This document shows positions 1-10,312 of a stretch of 64,000 nucleotides of DNA, one piece after another. The notes under the pieces were generated by a model that was given only the letters and a program-made list of their open reading frames with translations, did not search any database and had not been told where the DNA came from. This stretch comes from Lacticaseibacillus absianus (GTDB taxonomy: Bacteria; Bacillota; Bacilli; Lactobacillales; Lactobacillaceae). How positions within the stretch are numbered: position 1 is the first letter of the stretch; each line of letters begins with the position of its first letter. Both the position numbers and the translations under genes were made by a program. The stretch is taken from assembly GCF_013407595.1 (NCBI RefSeq), contig NZ_JABEKX010000001.1, positions 638,522 through 702,521 on the forward strand. Reading direction: 5' to 3'.

Positions 1-1560
1 CGGACGGCGATCGGGGACCGGTTGACGGCGCTGGCGACTCGCCAAGGCCAGCTGGCGGACACCGCAACGGGACTGGCGGCGACCCTCCAGCAGCTGCAGG
101 CTAGCCGGACTGCGATGGGTCAGCCCGCAAGTGCCGCTTTGACCCAGGCGATCGCCCGCCTCCAGCACCTGGCGACGGTTGCGACAACGGTGCAGATCCA
201 GGCGCGCGCCTTGGCGCAGTCGGTCCCGACAATGCGCGTCACCGACTTGCAGGCCAAGCTCACGGCGCTGAGCACGGCTGGTCAGACGGTGGCTGATGCC
301 GCAACTGCCCTGCAGCAGTTGGATCTGAGCACGGGTATCCGGCAGGTGCTCGTGGACTTCAAGGCCTTACTGCAGGACGCGAAGACGACGCTGGCGGCCC
401 TGAACGATCAGCTGCTACCAGAACTTCCGCAGCTACTGGCGACGACCAAGTCGGTGTTGCGCCAAGCCAACACGTTTCTCAAGCAGGCCCAGACGCAGCT
501 GCCGGCGCTGCGCCAGGAGCTGGAAGCGGCCAACACGCTGCTCAACGGGCACATGCAGCTGATCACCAGCGGTATCACCACTGTGGCGGGGCTCTACCAG
601 ACGGAATTCCCGGCGCTGCAGCAGAAGCTGACGCGCGCGACCGCGTTCATCCAACAAGACTTGCCCGCCGTCGAAGCCCAGTTGACCGAGACGCTGGGGC
701 TGGCGAACACCAAGATGCCGGTCCTGGCGAGTGGGCTCGCAGATGCGCAGGCCTTCATCGACACTGACTGGCCCACGCTCAAAGACGCGATCCAGCGCGG
801 CGCAGCGGCGATCCGCAAGGGGGAGCAGTCGATCGATCTCACGCAGCTGATCAAGTTGCTCAAGCGCGACGCGACGAAGGAGGCGAACTTCCTGGCCGCG
901 CCAGTCACGCTGCACGAAACCGCCCTGTACCACATCCCGACTTACGGCTCCCAGTCCGCGCCGTTTTACCTCGCACTGTGCATCTGGGTCGGGGCACTGC
1001 TGCTCGGGGCGATCCTGATCACCGAGTACAGTCTACCGGCGGCGCTGGCGGGGGCGACGGTGCGTCAGCAGTATATCGCCCGCTGGCTGACGTTCGCCGG
1101 GCTGGGGATGCTGCAGGCGCTGATCGCGGCCGTCGGCAACCTGGTCTTGATCGGCACTTACGTCGTGAACAAGCCGCTGTACCTGCTGTTTGCGATGCTG
1201 CTCAGCCTTGTGTTCGTGTCGATCCTCTACGCCTTGATCGCGTTGTTCGGCAACATCGGCAAGGGCTTGGGGATCATCATCTTGGTCCTGTCGATCTCCG
1301 GGGCCGGCGGGAACTTCCCGGTCGTCTTATCCGGTCAGTTCTTCCAGGCGATCAACCCGTGGCTCCCGTTCACCTATGCGGTCAACCTGCTGCGGGAGAC
1401 CGTCGGGGGCATCTACTGGCCGAACCTTTGGGTAGACATCTGGGCGCTGCTGGCTTTTGGCGCCGGGGCGTTCCTGTTGGGGCTGATGCTGAAAGCGCCG
1501 ATCCGGCCGTGGATCGATAAGATGCACGCCGTGACGCGCAAGAGCAAGATCATTGAATAG
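1..1560 (+). CDS. YhgE/Pip-family membrane protein, C-terminal part (5' truncated by window)
   Basis: The frame is open from base 1, so the true start lies outside the window and the TTG at 22 is only the first possible start inside it. The visible part has about 300 residues rich in Ala, Gln, Leu and Thr, predicted as long extracellular coiled-coil helices. After this come five or so hydrophobic segments in the last 200 residues, as in the ABC-2-like C-terminal domain of YhgE/Pip proteins. That family has one N-terminal membrane helix, a long coiled-coil ectodomain and a membrane C-terminus; some members act as phage-infection proteins or accessory factors in protein or teichoic acid export. 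The gene ends at a TAG just before a strong hairpin. Family assignment is fairly confident; substrate and role are unknown. Confidence 0.75.
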   Translation, partial: RTAIGDRLTALATRQGQLADTATGLAATLQQLQASRTAMGQPASAALTQAIARLQHLATVATTVQIQARALAQSVPTMRVTDLQAKLTALSTAGQTVADAATALQQLDLSTGIRQVLVDFKALLQDAKTTLAALNDQLLPELPQLLATTKSVLRQANTFLKQAQTQLPALRQELEAANTLLNGHMQLITSGITTVAGLYQTEFPALQQKLTRATAFIQQDLPAVEAQLTETLGLANTKMPVLASGLADAQAFIDTDWPTLKDAIQRGAAAIRKGEQSIDLTQLIKLLKRDATKEANFLAAPVTLHETALYHIPTYGSQSAPFYLALCIWVGALLLGAILITEYSLPAALAGATVRQQYIARWLTFAGLGMLQALIAAVGNLVLIGTYVVNKPLYLLFAMLLSLVFVSILYALIALFGNIGKGLGIIILVLSISGAGGNFPVVLSGQFFQAINPWLPFTYAVNLLRETVGGIYWPNLWVDIWALLAFGAGAFLLGLMLKAPIRPWIDKMHAVTRKSKIIE

Positions 1561-1597
1561 CGATTGAGGCAGACCCCATTGGGACCAGCTGAAACAA

Positions 1598-1637
1598 CCC
1601 ATCCCCCTGTCATTGTGGCAGGGGGATGGGCTGTCTT
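1598..1637. terminator. Bidirectional terminator between convergent genes
   Basis: A perfect 12-bp stem (1598-1609 with 1619-1630) with a 9-base loop lies between the convergent YhgE-like and YdcF-like genes. The T-rich tail is short on both sides. Confidence 0.7.
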
Positions 1638-1667
1638 CAGACCGGCACGCCGTTCAGCGAGTCTGGC

Positions 1668-2717
1668 TCAAGCGAGGCCTTGCTGAAGCGCCACGGCAAT
1701 GGCGAACAGTGCGATCAAGCCGATGATGATCATGTGGCGACGCTTGTGGATCACGACGAACGCGAGGTACTCACGGATCACCGCGTTCGGCAGAAAATAA
1801 AACGAAGTGGCTGCGCCGACCCCGTTCGCCTTCAACCCCGCCGCCTTGGCGAAGATACCCGCGCGAAAGAGGTGGTAGTTGTTAGTGAAGAAGGTCGCCT
1901 TGAACGGCCGCTCGCCCCAGACCGAGCGGATCAAGGCGGCGGAGAACTTCATGTTCTGATAGGTCGTCTTGGAGGCGTCTTCGACCAGCGTGTCGGCTGC
2001 CGGGATCCCCTGCGCGATGGCGTAGCGCTGCATGGCCAGCCCCTCCGGCAGCTTCTCGTCGCCGCCTTGGCCGCCGGAGAAGATCAGCACCGGGTGCTTG
2101 CCCGTTTTTTGGATCTGCTTGCGGTAGAAGCGCAACCCGGCGTTGATCCGTGCGGCGAGTAGCGGTGAGACGCGCTCGCCGTCCAGCAAGCCGGCCCCTA
2201 ACACGATCAGGAAGTCCTGGTCGTGGCGCGGCCGGTAGAAGTTGTACAGGACCAGGACCGTCAGGAAGTTGTACAGCGCCACCAGCTCGTAGGCGATGCT
2301 CAGGCTGAAGAAGACCGCCAGCCCGTTGTACAGCGGGTCCGGCAGCCACTGGCGGCCGAAGCTTGCGGCGAGCTCCAGCAGCAGGAGCCCGCCGGCGAGC
2401 ACCAGCGTCAGCATGTTGCCCAGCGAGTGGCCCTCACGGCGCCAGACCACCCAGGCATTCCAGAGCAGCCAGACCAAGTGTAGCGCGAACAACAGGCCGA
2501 TGATCAGGATGGCGATGATGAACAGCGTTCCGCAGACGGCGATCAGCAGGCGGTTGCCGGTCTGCAGGATCCAGGCGGCTAAGGCGCCGAGCCCGGCGAT
2601 CAAGAACAGGTTGAACAGCAACCCGTTGGCGAGGCGGCGGGGCTCCCAGAGGAAGCTGCCGAAGAAGAGGCCGCCGAAGAAGAGGGCGGGCAAGTAGAAG
2701 AGCAGGCTAAAAGACAT
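1668..2717 (-). CDS. YdcF/DUF218-family membrane protein
   Basis: 349 residues. About the first 190 residues carry five or six hydrophobic segments. The DUF218 domain follows from about residue 190, with its typical opening (residues DFLIVLGAGLLDGERVSP) and the later SGGQGGDE and EDASKTTYQNM motifs. DUF218 proteins (YdcF, SanA, ElyC) are linked to envelope maintenance, possibly lipid-carrier or vancomycin-related functions, but the reaction is not established. The ATG at 2717 was chosen because it sits behind GAAAGGAAA and opens a hydrophobic N-terminus; the open frame extends 68 codons further without a ribosome binding site. It appears monocistronic and ends at the terminator shared with the upstream gene. 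Confidence 0.8.
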   Translation of the reverse strand: MSFSLLFYLPALFFGGLFFGSFLWEPRRLANGLLFNLFLIAGLGALAAWILQTGNRLLIAVCGTLFIIAILIIGLLFALHLVWLLWNAWVVWRREGHSLGNMLTLVLAGGLLLLELAASFGRQWLPDPLYNGLAVFFSLSIAYELVALYNFLTVLVLYNFYRPRHDQDFLIVLGAGLLDGERVSPLLAARINAGLRFYRKQIQKTGKHPVLIFSGGQGGDEKLPEGLAMQRYAIAQGIPAADTLVEDASKTTYQNMKFSAALIRSVWGERPFKATFFTNNYHLFRAGIFAKAAGLKANGVGAATSFYFLPNAVIREYLAFVVIHKRRHMIIIGLIALFAIAVALQQGLA

Positions 2718-2759
2718 CGCGGGTTTCCTTTCGAGGTGGTGATGAGTGCGGCATGGGGT

Positions 2760-2765
2760 TATAAT
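2760..2765 (+). promoter_or_regulatory. -10 box of the Nudix gene
   Basis: A perfect TATAAT lies 33 bases before the Nudix start codon, overlapping the upstream region of the divergent YdcF-like gene. No good -35 box is visible at the right spacing. Confidence 0.5.
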
Positions 2766-2798
2766 GAAGCCACTATTGGAAATAGGAGAGAATCGCGC

Positions 2799-3245
2799 AT
2801 GATCGAACCAGTCTTTGGCCAAAAAGATCCGACAGTGGCTTATACCACGCGCATCGGCGTCTACGGGGTGATCCCGGACGCCAGCGGTAAGCGGCTCCTG
2901 ATCCTGCAGGCGCCGAACCACGCCTTGTTCCTGCCGGGCGGCGAAGTTGAGGCGGGCGAAAGCGACGCGCAGACGCTGGCCCGCGAGTTGCTGGAGGAAT
3001 TCGGCGTGCGCGTCACGCAGGGCGCGCGGCTCGGCCGTGCCAGTGAGTATTTTTACTCACACCACCGGCAGACGGCGTATTACCACCCGGCGACCTTCTA
3101 CGCCGCCACGGCGCCGACGTGCGTCGCCGCGCCGCTAGAGGACTTCAATACGCTGATGCTGATGCCGATCGAATTGGCGGCGGCACAGCTCAAGCGCCCG
3201 ACGCACCGCTGGGCCGTGGCCCAGTGGCTGAAGGCGCAACGGTAG
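2799..3245 (+). CDS. Nudix hydrolase
   Basis: 148 residues. The Nudix box is complete: G at the start of GGEVEAGES, then E, then RELLEEFG, matching GX5EX7REUXEEXGU. These residues bind the divalent metal that hydrolyses a nucleoside diphosphate linked to another group. The N-terminus includes a GVYGVIPD strand typical of MutT-like folds. Start at ATG 2799 is set by TAGGAGAG eight bases upstream; the frame is open from 2736 but lacks a binding site there. Substrate could be an oxidised nucleotide or a sugar nucleotide and cannot be told from the sequence. A single-gene unit with its own terminator. Confidence 0.85.
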   Translation: MIEPVFGQKDPTVAYTTRIGVYGVIPDASGKRLLILQAPNHALFLPGGEVEAGESDAQTLARELLEEFGVRVTQGARLGRASEYFYSHHRQTAYYHPATFYAATAPTCVAAPLEDFNTLMLMPIELAAAQLKRPTHRWAVAQWLKAQR

Positions 3246-3264
3246 ATCACGCGGGGCGCCTGCG

Positions 3265-3296
3265 GGGACGTGACGTTGGTCGCGTCCCTTTTTTTT
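3265..3296 (+). terminator. Rho-independent terminator of the Nudix gene
   Basis: A 10-bp stem with one mismatch (3265-3274 with 3279-3288), loop GTTG, then eight T residues. Confidence 0.85.
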
Positions 3297-3305
3297 GCGC
3301 CGAAC

Positions 3306-4646
3306 TCACTGCGCGATCAGAGTCCCGTTGAGCAGGTAAGCCTGAAACGCCGCGTACAGGTCGGCGTGTAGCGCGTCGCGGTCCTGGCTGAGCATCACCT
3401 TCGGGAAGTAGAAGCGCTTGTCGCCTGCGGCCTGGCCGCTGATCGCCGCGACCAACCGCGACAGGGTGGAGAGCTCTTCCAGGGTGCCGTCGGGTTGGAT
3501 GATCTCGATCTGCGTCTTCGGGTTGGCCGCACTGGGGTCATACTGGTCGTAAGGCAGGTCGAAGCTGTCGTTTTCGGCCGTGTAGTAGTCGGGGTCGTAA
3601 CCGACCTGCTCGACGAGGTCGCGCAGGCGCGGCAGCAGCGGCGCGGTACGATCCGTGAAGGTGACCGACTTCAGCGGTCGGCGGCTCAAGAAGCGATCGG
3701 CCAAGTCGCGCAGCACCGGATCGGGGTAGTCGAGCCAGTAGGTGAAGTAGGTGTTCAAGACGCCGTCGTCCAGCCGCAGGTAGTCCTTCAGGGTGAAGTT
3801 GCGGTCAAAAAACGGGATCAACAGCCGCGGGTTGAACTTGCTGTCGAACTGGCCGTCCTCGTACAGCGTCTTGGCCCGCTGCAGCAGGTGGGTGAGGATC
3901 ATCTCCATGCCGCGGGAGACCGGGTGGAAGTAGATCTGCTGGTACATCTGGAAGCGGCTGACGATGTAGTCTTCGACCGCGTGCATACCGTTAGCGTCGA
4001 AGCCGATCCCGCCGGCGTATGGCCGCATCACGCGCAGGATCCGGGTGAGGTCGAACTCGCCGTACTTGGTCCCGGTGTTGTAAGCGTCGCGCAGCAGGTA
4101 GTCCATCCGGTCGGCGTCGATCTGGCTGGAGATCATCTGCACGACTTGCGGATTCGGGTAAGTGTGCGCGATCACGCTGGCCACCTGAGCTGGGAAGCCC
4201 GGCGCAACGCTGCGCAGGATGCGGTTGACGTTGGTCGTCGGATCGGTCAGGATCTGGCGGGTGATCGCCTCGTGGTCGGTGCCGAAGATGTGCTCGAAGG
4301 TGTGCGAGTACGGGCCGTGGCCGATGTCGTGCAACAAGGCCGCACACAGCGCAACGAGTCGCTCCGAGTCATCCCAGAGGCCATCGCCGGCGGTCTGCGT
4401 CGGGTAGTTGACGGCAAAATTGTCGCAGATCTGGCGGGTGATCTCGTACACCCCGAGACTGTGGGTGAAGCGGGTGTGTTCGGCGCCTTGGAAGACCTCA
4501 TCGGCCACGCCGAGCTGCTTGATGCGGCGCAGACGCTGGAACTCTGGCGTGTCGATCAGGTCGAGGATCACCTGGTGGTGGACATGGATGTAGTTGTGGA
4601 CCGGATCGCGAAAGACTTTTTCACGCGGTAAGTATTGGATCGTCAT
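3306..4646 (-). CDS. HD-domain phosphohydrolase (YwfO/dGTPase-like)
   Basis: 446 residues. The HD metal-binding residues are plain: H62 in HTRFTHSLG, the HD pair in LLHDIGHGPYSHTFE (about 106-107), and a downstream Asp in QIDADRMDYLLRD. This is the layout of the SAMHD1/dGTPase-like branch that includes B. subtilis YwfO, which dephosphorylates deoxynucleoside triphosphates. The ATG at 4646 follows AAGGAGG and overlaps the stop of the upstream LipL-like gene by four bases (ATGA), so the two are translationally coupled. In B. subtilis ywfO and lipL (ywfL) also lie close together, which supports both assignments. Confidence 0.85.
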   Translation of the reverse strand: MTIQYLPREKVFRDPVHNYIHVHHQVILDLIDTPEFQRLRRIKQLGVADEVFQGAEHTRFTHSLGVYEITRQICDNFAVNYPTQTAGDGLWDDSERLVALCAALLHDIGHGPYSHTFEHIFGTDHEAITRQILTDPTTNVNRILRSVAPGFPAQVASVIAHTYPNPQVVQMISSQIDADRMDYLLRDAYNTGTKYGEFDLTRILRVMRPYAGGIGFDANGMHAVEDYIVSRFQMYQQIYFHPVSRGMEMILTHLLQRAKTLYEDGQFDSKFNPRLLIPFFDRNFTLKDYLRLDDGVLNTYFTYWLDYPDPVLRDLADRFLSRRPLKSVTFTDRTAPLLPRLRDLVEQVGYDPDYYTAENDSFDLPYDQYDPSAANPKTQIEIIQPDGTLEELSTLSRLVAAISGQAAGDKRFYFPKVMLSQDRDALHADLYAAFQAYLLNGTLIAQ

Positions 4647-5476
4647 GGCGTGCCTCCTTCAAGCGCGGCGTTGCGGCGGGCCATATCCGCGGTGGCGGTG
4701 GCCAGGGCCTCAGTGTATGCCGCTTGGGTCAATGCCTGCGGAACGGCGAGTGGATCGACGGTGGCGCCGGCGTCGCGCAGCGCGGCGACGAGCTTGGCCG
4801 CCAGCGTCGTCGGGGTGTCGACCACCCCGGTCAGGGTCGTCAGCGCCCCCATCGCGGCGGGGTCGACCCGCGGGTAGACCGGCCGTGCGGCGCGTTCAGC
4901 CTGGGCGGCGGTGTAAAACGCGCGCATCAAGGCGCCGCGCGCCGGCTGGTCGCCGGCGACGCTGATGTAGGCCATCACGACCGTGCCCTGGCTGGTGCGG
5001 CGCTGGGCCAGCCCGGCGAACTTGCGCCCCTTGAGGCTGAGATCAAAGCGCCCGGGGCAGTAAGACGTCGCCACCTCGCCGACCTCAAGCGGCCGACCGA
5101 GCGCTGCGGCCACCCAATCCGCCATCAGCTGGTAGGCGGCCGGGATGCTCAGCGTCTCCGCAGGCAGGAACAAGCTTGCGTTGAGCACCTGCGCGTCGCT
5201 GACGACGCCCAGCCCGCCGGAATTGCGGACGAAGAGGTGGTAGCCGGCGCGGCGCAGGTGCTGGACCCCGGCGTCGAGCGCCGGCAAGCGCATATCTTGC
5301 ATGCCCAGCACCACCGTCTGCGGGACCGTCCAGAAGTGGGCGATCACCGCCGGTAGTGAGACCGGGCGGGCGAGCAAGGCGTTCGTGTGGGCGAAGCTGG
5401 CCTGTCCGGCCCCGGTGCTGAAGTGCTGGCTGAGCACACCGACCGGCCCGTTGTGGGTCAGGGCTGCGAGTGACAT
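4643..5476 (-). CDS. LipL/LipM-like octanoyl or lipoyl transferase (BPL/LplA/LipB fold)
   Basis: 277 residues. The fold signature is the VRNSGGLGVVSDAQVLN segment (about 83-99), which corresponds to the RRxxGGxxV.HD motif of biotin/lipoate protein ligases. A Cys at 140 (SYCPGRFDLS) followed by GRKFAG (Lys152) and QRR matches the nucleophilic Cys region of LipL/LipM octanoyltransferases rather than ATP-dependent LplA. The predicted role is moving an octanoyl or lipoyl group onto the lipoyl domain of a dehydrogenase or GcvH. Start at ATG 5476 follows AAGGGAGG; the frame extends 45 codons upstream without a binding site. First gene of a two-gene operon with the HD hydrolase. A simple lipoate ligase is the alternative. 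Confidence 0.75.
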   Translation of the reverse strand: MSLAALTHNGPVGVLSQHFSTGAGQASFAHTNALLARPVSLPAVIAHFWTVPQTVVLGMQDMRLPALDAGVQHLRRAGYHLFVRNSGGLGVVSDAQVLNASLFLPAETLSIPAAYQLMADWVAAALGRPLEVGEVATSYCPGRFDLSLKGRKFAGLAQRRTSQGTVVMAYISVAGDQPARGALMRAFYTAAQAERAARPVYPRVDPAAMGALTTLTGVVDTPTTLAAKLVAALRDAGATVDPLAVPQALTQAAYTEALATATADMARRNAALEGGTP

Positions 5477-5498
5477 GTGAAGACCTCCCTTTGTCTCC

Positions 5499-5504
5499 AT
5501 TATA
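5499..5504 (-). promoter_or_regulatory. -10 box for the lipL-like/HD operon
   Basis: TATAAT on the minus strand 23 bases upstream of the LipL-like start codon. The -35 region is not well conserved. Confidence 0.5.
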
Positions 5505-5632
5505 GTAGAACTGGCGCGCGAGTACACCCAGCAGCGGCGGAAAACTCGGTGGCTGCCGGTGAGACTGCTACAGCTGGACCGGTTGTCGCAATTCCGGGTA
5601 TGCACCGGCATACCAACTAAGTTCGCGCTGGA

Positions 5633-5661
5633 TTGTCACCGCTTACGCGACGTGCTACCAT
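5633..5661 (+). promoter_or_regulatory. Promoter of the FGE-like gene
   Basis: TTGTCA (5633-5638), a 17-base spacer and TACCAT (5656-5661), ending 30 bases before the start codon. Confidence 0.55.
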
Positions 5662-5691
5662 CGGATTATCAGTACAGAGGAGGAGATCTAG

Positions 5692-6633
5692 ATGATACAG
5701 ATCGCAGGCGGGTCCTACCCACTCGGCACGAACGATCCCACGAAGGGGTTCTTCAGCGATAACGAGACCCCGCAGCGCCAAGTCACCCTGCCGGCGTATG
5801 CCATCGACGCGACGACTGTCACGAACGCCGAATTCGCCGCCTTCGTGGCCGCCACGCAGTACCGCACCGAGGCGGAGCAGTTCGGGGATTCCTTCGTATT
5901 CCACGGCCTGCTTGACGCGGCGACGAAGGCGGCGAGCACGCCGGTGCCGGGGTTGCCTTGGTGGCTGGCCGTCGCCGGGGCGGATTGGGCCCATCCGTTC
6001 GGGCCGCAGTCGGATCTGACGGGGCTGATGGATCACCCGGTCGTGCATGTCTCGCGGACCGATGCGCTGGCGTACTGCGCGTGGGCGGGCAAGGACCTGC
6101 CGACCGAGGCCGAGTGGGAAGTGGCTGCCCGTGGTGGCGCCGGCTATGACCACTGGTACTGGGGTGATTGCCTGACGGCCGGCGGCACCTTCCACGCGAA
6201 CACCTTCCAGGGCGATTTTCCCCGCACCAACGACGCGGCGGACGGCTATGTCGGCACGGCGCCGGTGCGCACCTATGCGCCCAACGGCTACGGGCTGTAC
6301 CAAGTGATCGGTAACGTGTGGGAGTGGTGTCTGAATCCGGCTCGCATCCCGCTCAGCGCGTTCGAAATGCTGACCGCGCGCGACTATGCGCAGATGCACA
6401 CGCTGGCACCGGATCAGGTCTTCGCCACGCGCGGCGGATCGTTTCTCTGCCACGAGTCGTATTGCCAGCGCTACCGCCTCTCGGCCCGCAACGGCCAGCG
6501 CGGCCAGTCGAGCGCCAGCAACCTCGGCTTCCGCTGCGTGCGCCATGCGGTGACCGCGACCGTGGCGCCCAGCCGACAGGCGCAGCGCGCGGCCGACTGG
6601 TGCGACTGCTGTCAGTCGGGCCCGACTGACTGA
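5692..6633 (+). CDS. Formylglycine-generating enzyme (SUMF1/EgtB-fold) homologue
   Basis: 313 residues. The FGE-sulfatase domain spans nearly the whole protein: the start MIQIAGGSYPLGT, DHPVVHVS, the LPTEAEWEVAARGG block (136-149) and NVWEW (208-212). The C-terminal core RGGSFLCHESYCQRYR carries Cys253 and Cys258, and SSASNLGFRC follows. The two cysteines, five residues apart, match the copper-binding pair of true FGE, which converts a Cys in CxPxR of a sulfatase to formylglycine; most bacterial relatives in other pathways lack this pair. A short Cys-rich tail (WCDCCQ) follows and is unusual. The start is supported by GAGGAG seven to eight bases upstream. No sulfatase gene is in the window, so the target must be elsewhere or the enzyme serves another role. 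Confidence 0.8.
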   Translation: MIQIAGGSYPLGTNDPTKGFFSDNETPQRQVTLPAYAIDATTVTNAEFAAFVAATQYRTEAEQFGDSFVFHGLLDAATKAASTPVPGLPWWLAVAGADWAHPFGPQSDLTGLMDHPVVHVSRTDALAYCAWAGKDLPTEAEWEVAARGGAGYDHWYWGDCLTAGGTFHANTFQGDFPRTNDAADGYVGTAPVRTYAPNGYGLYQVIGNVWEWCLNPARIPLSAFEMLTARDYAQMHTLAPDQVFATRGGSFLCHESYCQRYRLSARNGQRGQSSASNLGFRCVRHAVTATVAPSRQAQRAADWCDCCQSGPTD

Positions 6634-6692
6634 CCGGGTCGCGCGGCAGTGACACCCAGCGCGCGCGCCTGCCACGCACGCGGCAGGTAAGG

Positions 6693-6698
6693 TATAAT
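6693..6698 (+). promoter_or_regulatory. -10 box upstream of the DUF1934 gene and rpoE
   Basis: A perfect TATAAT 24 bases before the DUF1934 start. Just upstream, 6668-6687 holds an imperfect dyad with arms CCTGCC and GGCAGG, which could be an operator or a weak terminator of the FGE gene. Confidence 0.5.
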
Positions 6699-6721
6699 GG
6701 AGCCAAAGGACGGTGAATACA

Positions 6722-7168
6722 ATGGATTTAGCACATGGGGTGTCGATCCAGATCCACTTGGAGACGTATGTGGAGCAGGAAGGCACAACGGAGAAGCACG
6801 TCTTCGACGAGCCGGGGACGCTGGTGCAGGTCGGCGATACACTGTATATCCGCTACCGTGAAGTGGACCCGGCGGCCGGCACCGATTACCCGGTCACGCT
6901 GAAGCTGCGCGGGGATGGGAGCGTGCAGCTGGCGCGCGGCGCCAGCGACGCGGACACCCACCTGCGGCTGCATTTTGCCAACGAGCGCCGCATCCTGACG
7001 CGGTACCGGACGCCTTACGGGGACATCCCGGTCGAGACGGTCACCCCGCGGCTGGACGTGCGCCTGACCGAGGCCCCGCTCAGCGGAGAGATCTACATTG
7101 AATACGAGCTGCTGGCCAACGGCGAGCACCTGGGAAATTACCGGATGAGATTGCAATTTTCAGTCTGA
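6722..7168 (+). CDS. DUF1934 (YwiB-like) beta-barrel protein
   Basis: 148 residues, no signal peptide or membrane segment. Alternating beta-strand segments ([50 protein letters not shown]) fit DUF1934, a small calycin-like barrel of unknown function. It usually sits just before rpoE in lactobacilli, as here, which suggests co-transcription of the two. Start at ATG 6722 was preferred: the GTG at 6713 is only two bases from AAAGGA, too close for a ribosome. Confidence 0.7.
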   Translation: MDLAHGVSIQIHLETYVEQEGTTEKHVFDEPGTLVQVGDTLYIRYREVDPAAGTDYPVTLKLRGDGSVQLARGASDADTHLRLHFANERRILTRYRTPYGDIPVETVTPRLDVRLTEAPLSGEIYIEYELLANGEHLGNYRMRLQFSV

Positions 7169-7211
7169 ACAGGTATTATCAGGAATAGACTGTGGAAAGG
7201 GCGTGTACCGG

Positions 7212-7835
7212 TTGAAACTAGACGTATTTGCCGACGCGAACAAAGCTGAATTGTCCATGATCGAGGTGGCGCGCGCCATTCTCGAAGAGAAAGGTGACAC
7301 CATGCCTTTCGTGGACATCGTGAATGAGATCCAAACTTATCTGGGCAAGCGCGACGAGGAAGTGCGTGACCGCTTGCCGCAATTCTACACGGACCTGAAC
7401 GTGGATGGGAGCTTTATCTCCTTAGGCGACAACGTCTGGGGCCTGCGCGAATGGTACCCATACGAATCCGTCGACGAAGAGGTCAACCACCCCGAAGACG
7501 AAGACGACGCGCCACGCCGCAAGAAGCGCAAGAAGGTCAACGCCTTCTTGGCTGACGTGGCCGACGACGATGACGTCATCGACTACAACGACGACGATCC
7601 AGAAGACGACGACTTCGAGGACGACGACGAGGAAGAAGAAGAGGCCGAAGACGACACCGAGGCGGAAGACTTCACCGAAGACGCCGACGCGGATCCGGAC
7701 GAGACAGACGACCCGGACGACGCGTTGCCTGACGGGATCGAAGGCCAGCTGGCCGAGTTCGGTGACGACGAAGAAGACGATGACGACGAAGAAGACACCG
7801 ACTTCTCCGCGGACACGGACGACAGCGACGACTAA
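7212..7835 (+). CDS. rpoE: DNA-directed RNA polymerase delta subunit
   Basis: 207 residues. The N-terminal HARE-HTH domain (about 1-90) contains [27 protein letters not shown] and [13 protein letters not shown] short basic patch RRKKRKK (about 100-106) follows. The last 100 residues are almost all Asp and Glu, predicted disordered. Delta binds core polymerase in Firmicutes, speeds recycling and makes initiation sensitive to the initiating NTP. The start was set at TTG 7212, ten bases after GGAAAGGG, giving MKLDVFAD as in orthologues; the in-frame GTG at 7203 is one base from the binding site. It precedes pyrG as in other lactobacilli and ends at a strong terminator. Confidence 0.95.
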   Translation: MKLDVFADANKAELSMIEVARAILEEKGDTMPFVDIVNEIQTYLGKRDEEVRDRLPQFYTDLNVDGSFISLGDNVWGLREWYPYESVDEEVNHPEDEDDAPRRKKRKKVNAFLADVADDDDVIDYNDDDPEDDDFEDDDEEEEEAEDDTEAEDFTEDADADPDETDDPDDALPDGIEGQLAEFGDDEEDDDDEEDTDFSADTDDSDD

Positions 7836-7847
7836 GCACGACCGAAG

Positions 7848-7886
7848 ACAGGGACCGGCCACCGCCGGTCCCTGTTGCGTTATTTT
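7848..7886 (+). terminator. rpoE terminator
   Basis: A perfect 12-bp stem (7848-7859 with 7864-7875), loop CACC, then a T-rich tract. Confidence 0.85.
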
Positions 7887-8023
7887 GTCCCGGTGGCGCG
7901 GGCCGCTCGGGAGGTGGGGTGTCATCTTACCCTAGGTGGCGGACGCCCGCCTGCGGCCACCGCGCTGGAAGCGTGTTCTTGCCCAGACGCGGGCGTCGGC
8001 GGGCGGTCACCGGGAGAAAACCC

Positions 8024-9766
<1,743 letters not shown>

Positions 9767-9767
9767 A

Positions 9768-9806
9768 CCCAAAAAGGGATCGGCCAGCGGCCGATCCCTT
9801 TTTGGG
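9768..9806. terminator. Bidirectional terminator after pyrG
   Basis: A perfect 18-bp stem (9768-9785 with 9789-9806) with an AGC loop; each arm carries a five-base A or T run, so it can work for pyrG and for the convergent merR-type gene. Confidence 0.9.
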
Positions 9807-9828
9807 TACGCCGCGCGCCGCGGCCCGG

Positions 9829-10284
9829 TCAGGCCACCGGCTTGGCGCCTTGGGCAGCGAGCAGCGCCTCGATCTCGGCCTGCGGCAGGTCGCGGTAGTG
9901 AGACCAATCGGGCTGAGGGCGGTGCGCCGCCGCTGCGGCGGCGCAGGCGGTGTGGAAGGCCAGCTTGCGGTGTAGGTGCGTCATCGCGTCGGCCAGGGCC
10001 TGCTGCTTGGCGGCCAGCACCGCCTCTTGGCCGGCGAGCAGGGCAACGATGCCGGGCTCACCGCCGGGGCGGTCGGCCAGCGCGAAGAAGGTCTGGAGCT
10101 GCTCTAGCGTCATGCCCGCCTGCTTGAAGCAGCAGAGCGTCTTGAGCCGGTTGATGTGGCGTTGCGCGTAGACCCGGCGGCCGTTGCAGCGCGGCACGTC
10201 CGTGAGCAGGCCGAGTGTTTCGTAGTAGCGTAGGGTGGACGTCGGCAGGTCGAACTGCTGGCTGAGTTGGGTGATCGTCACCAT
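9829..10284 (-). CDS. MerR-family transcriptional regulator
   Basis: 151 residues. The N-terminal winged-helix motif is clear: VTITQLSQQFDLPTSTLRYYE, then NGRRVYAQRHINRLK. A dimerisation helix (about 80-115) follows. The C-terminal part lacks a metal-type Cys array, so it resembles MerR regulators that sense organic compounds or oxidative stress and control aldo/keto reductases in lactobacilli. The start at 10284 has AAGGAGG upstream. It is divergent from the aldo/keto reductase, with a MerR-style operator between them (10313-10343), so it probably controls that gene and itself. Confidence 0.85.
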   Translation of the reverse strand: MVTITQLSQQFDLPTSTLRYYETLGLLTDVPRCNGRRVYAQRHINRLKTLCCFKQAGMTLEQLQTFFALADRPGGEPGIVALLAGQEAVLAAKQQALADAMTHLHRKLAFHTACAAAAAAHRPQPDWSHYRDLPQAEIEALLAAQGAKPVA

Positions 10285-10312
10285 TTTTTGGGGGCCTCCT
10301 TGATGATAACGC

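Noticed and set aside
3495-4631. 378-codon open frame antisense to the HD hydrolase
   Set aside because: No homology, no binding site; shadow of the real gene.
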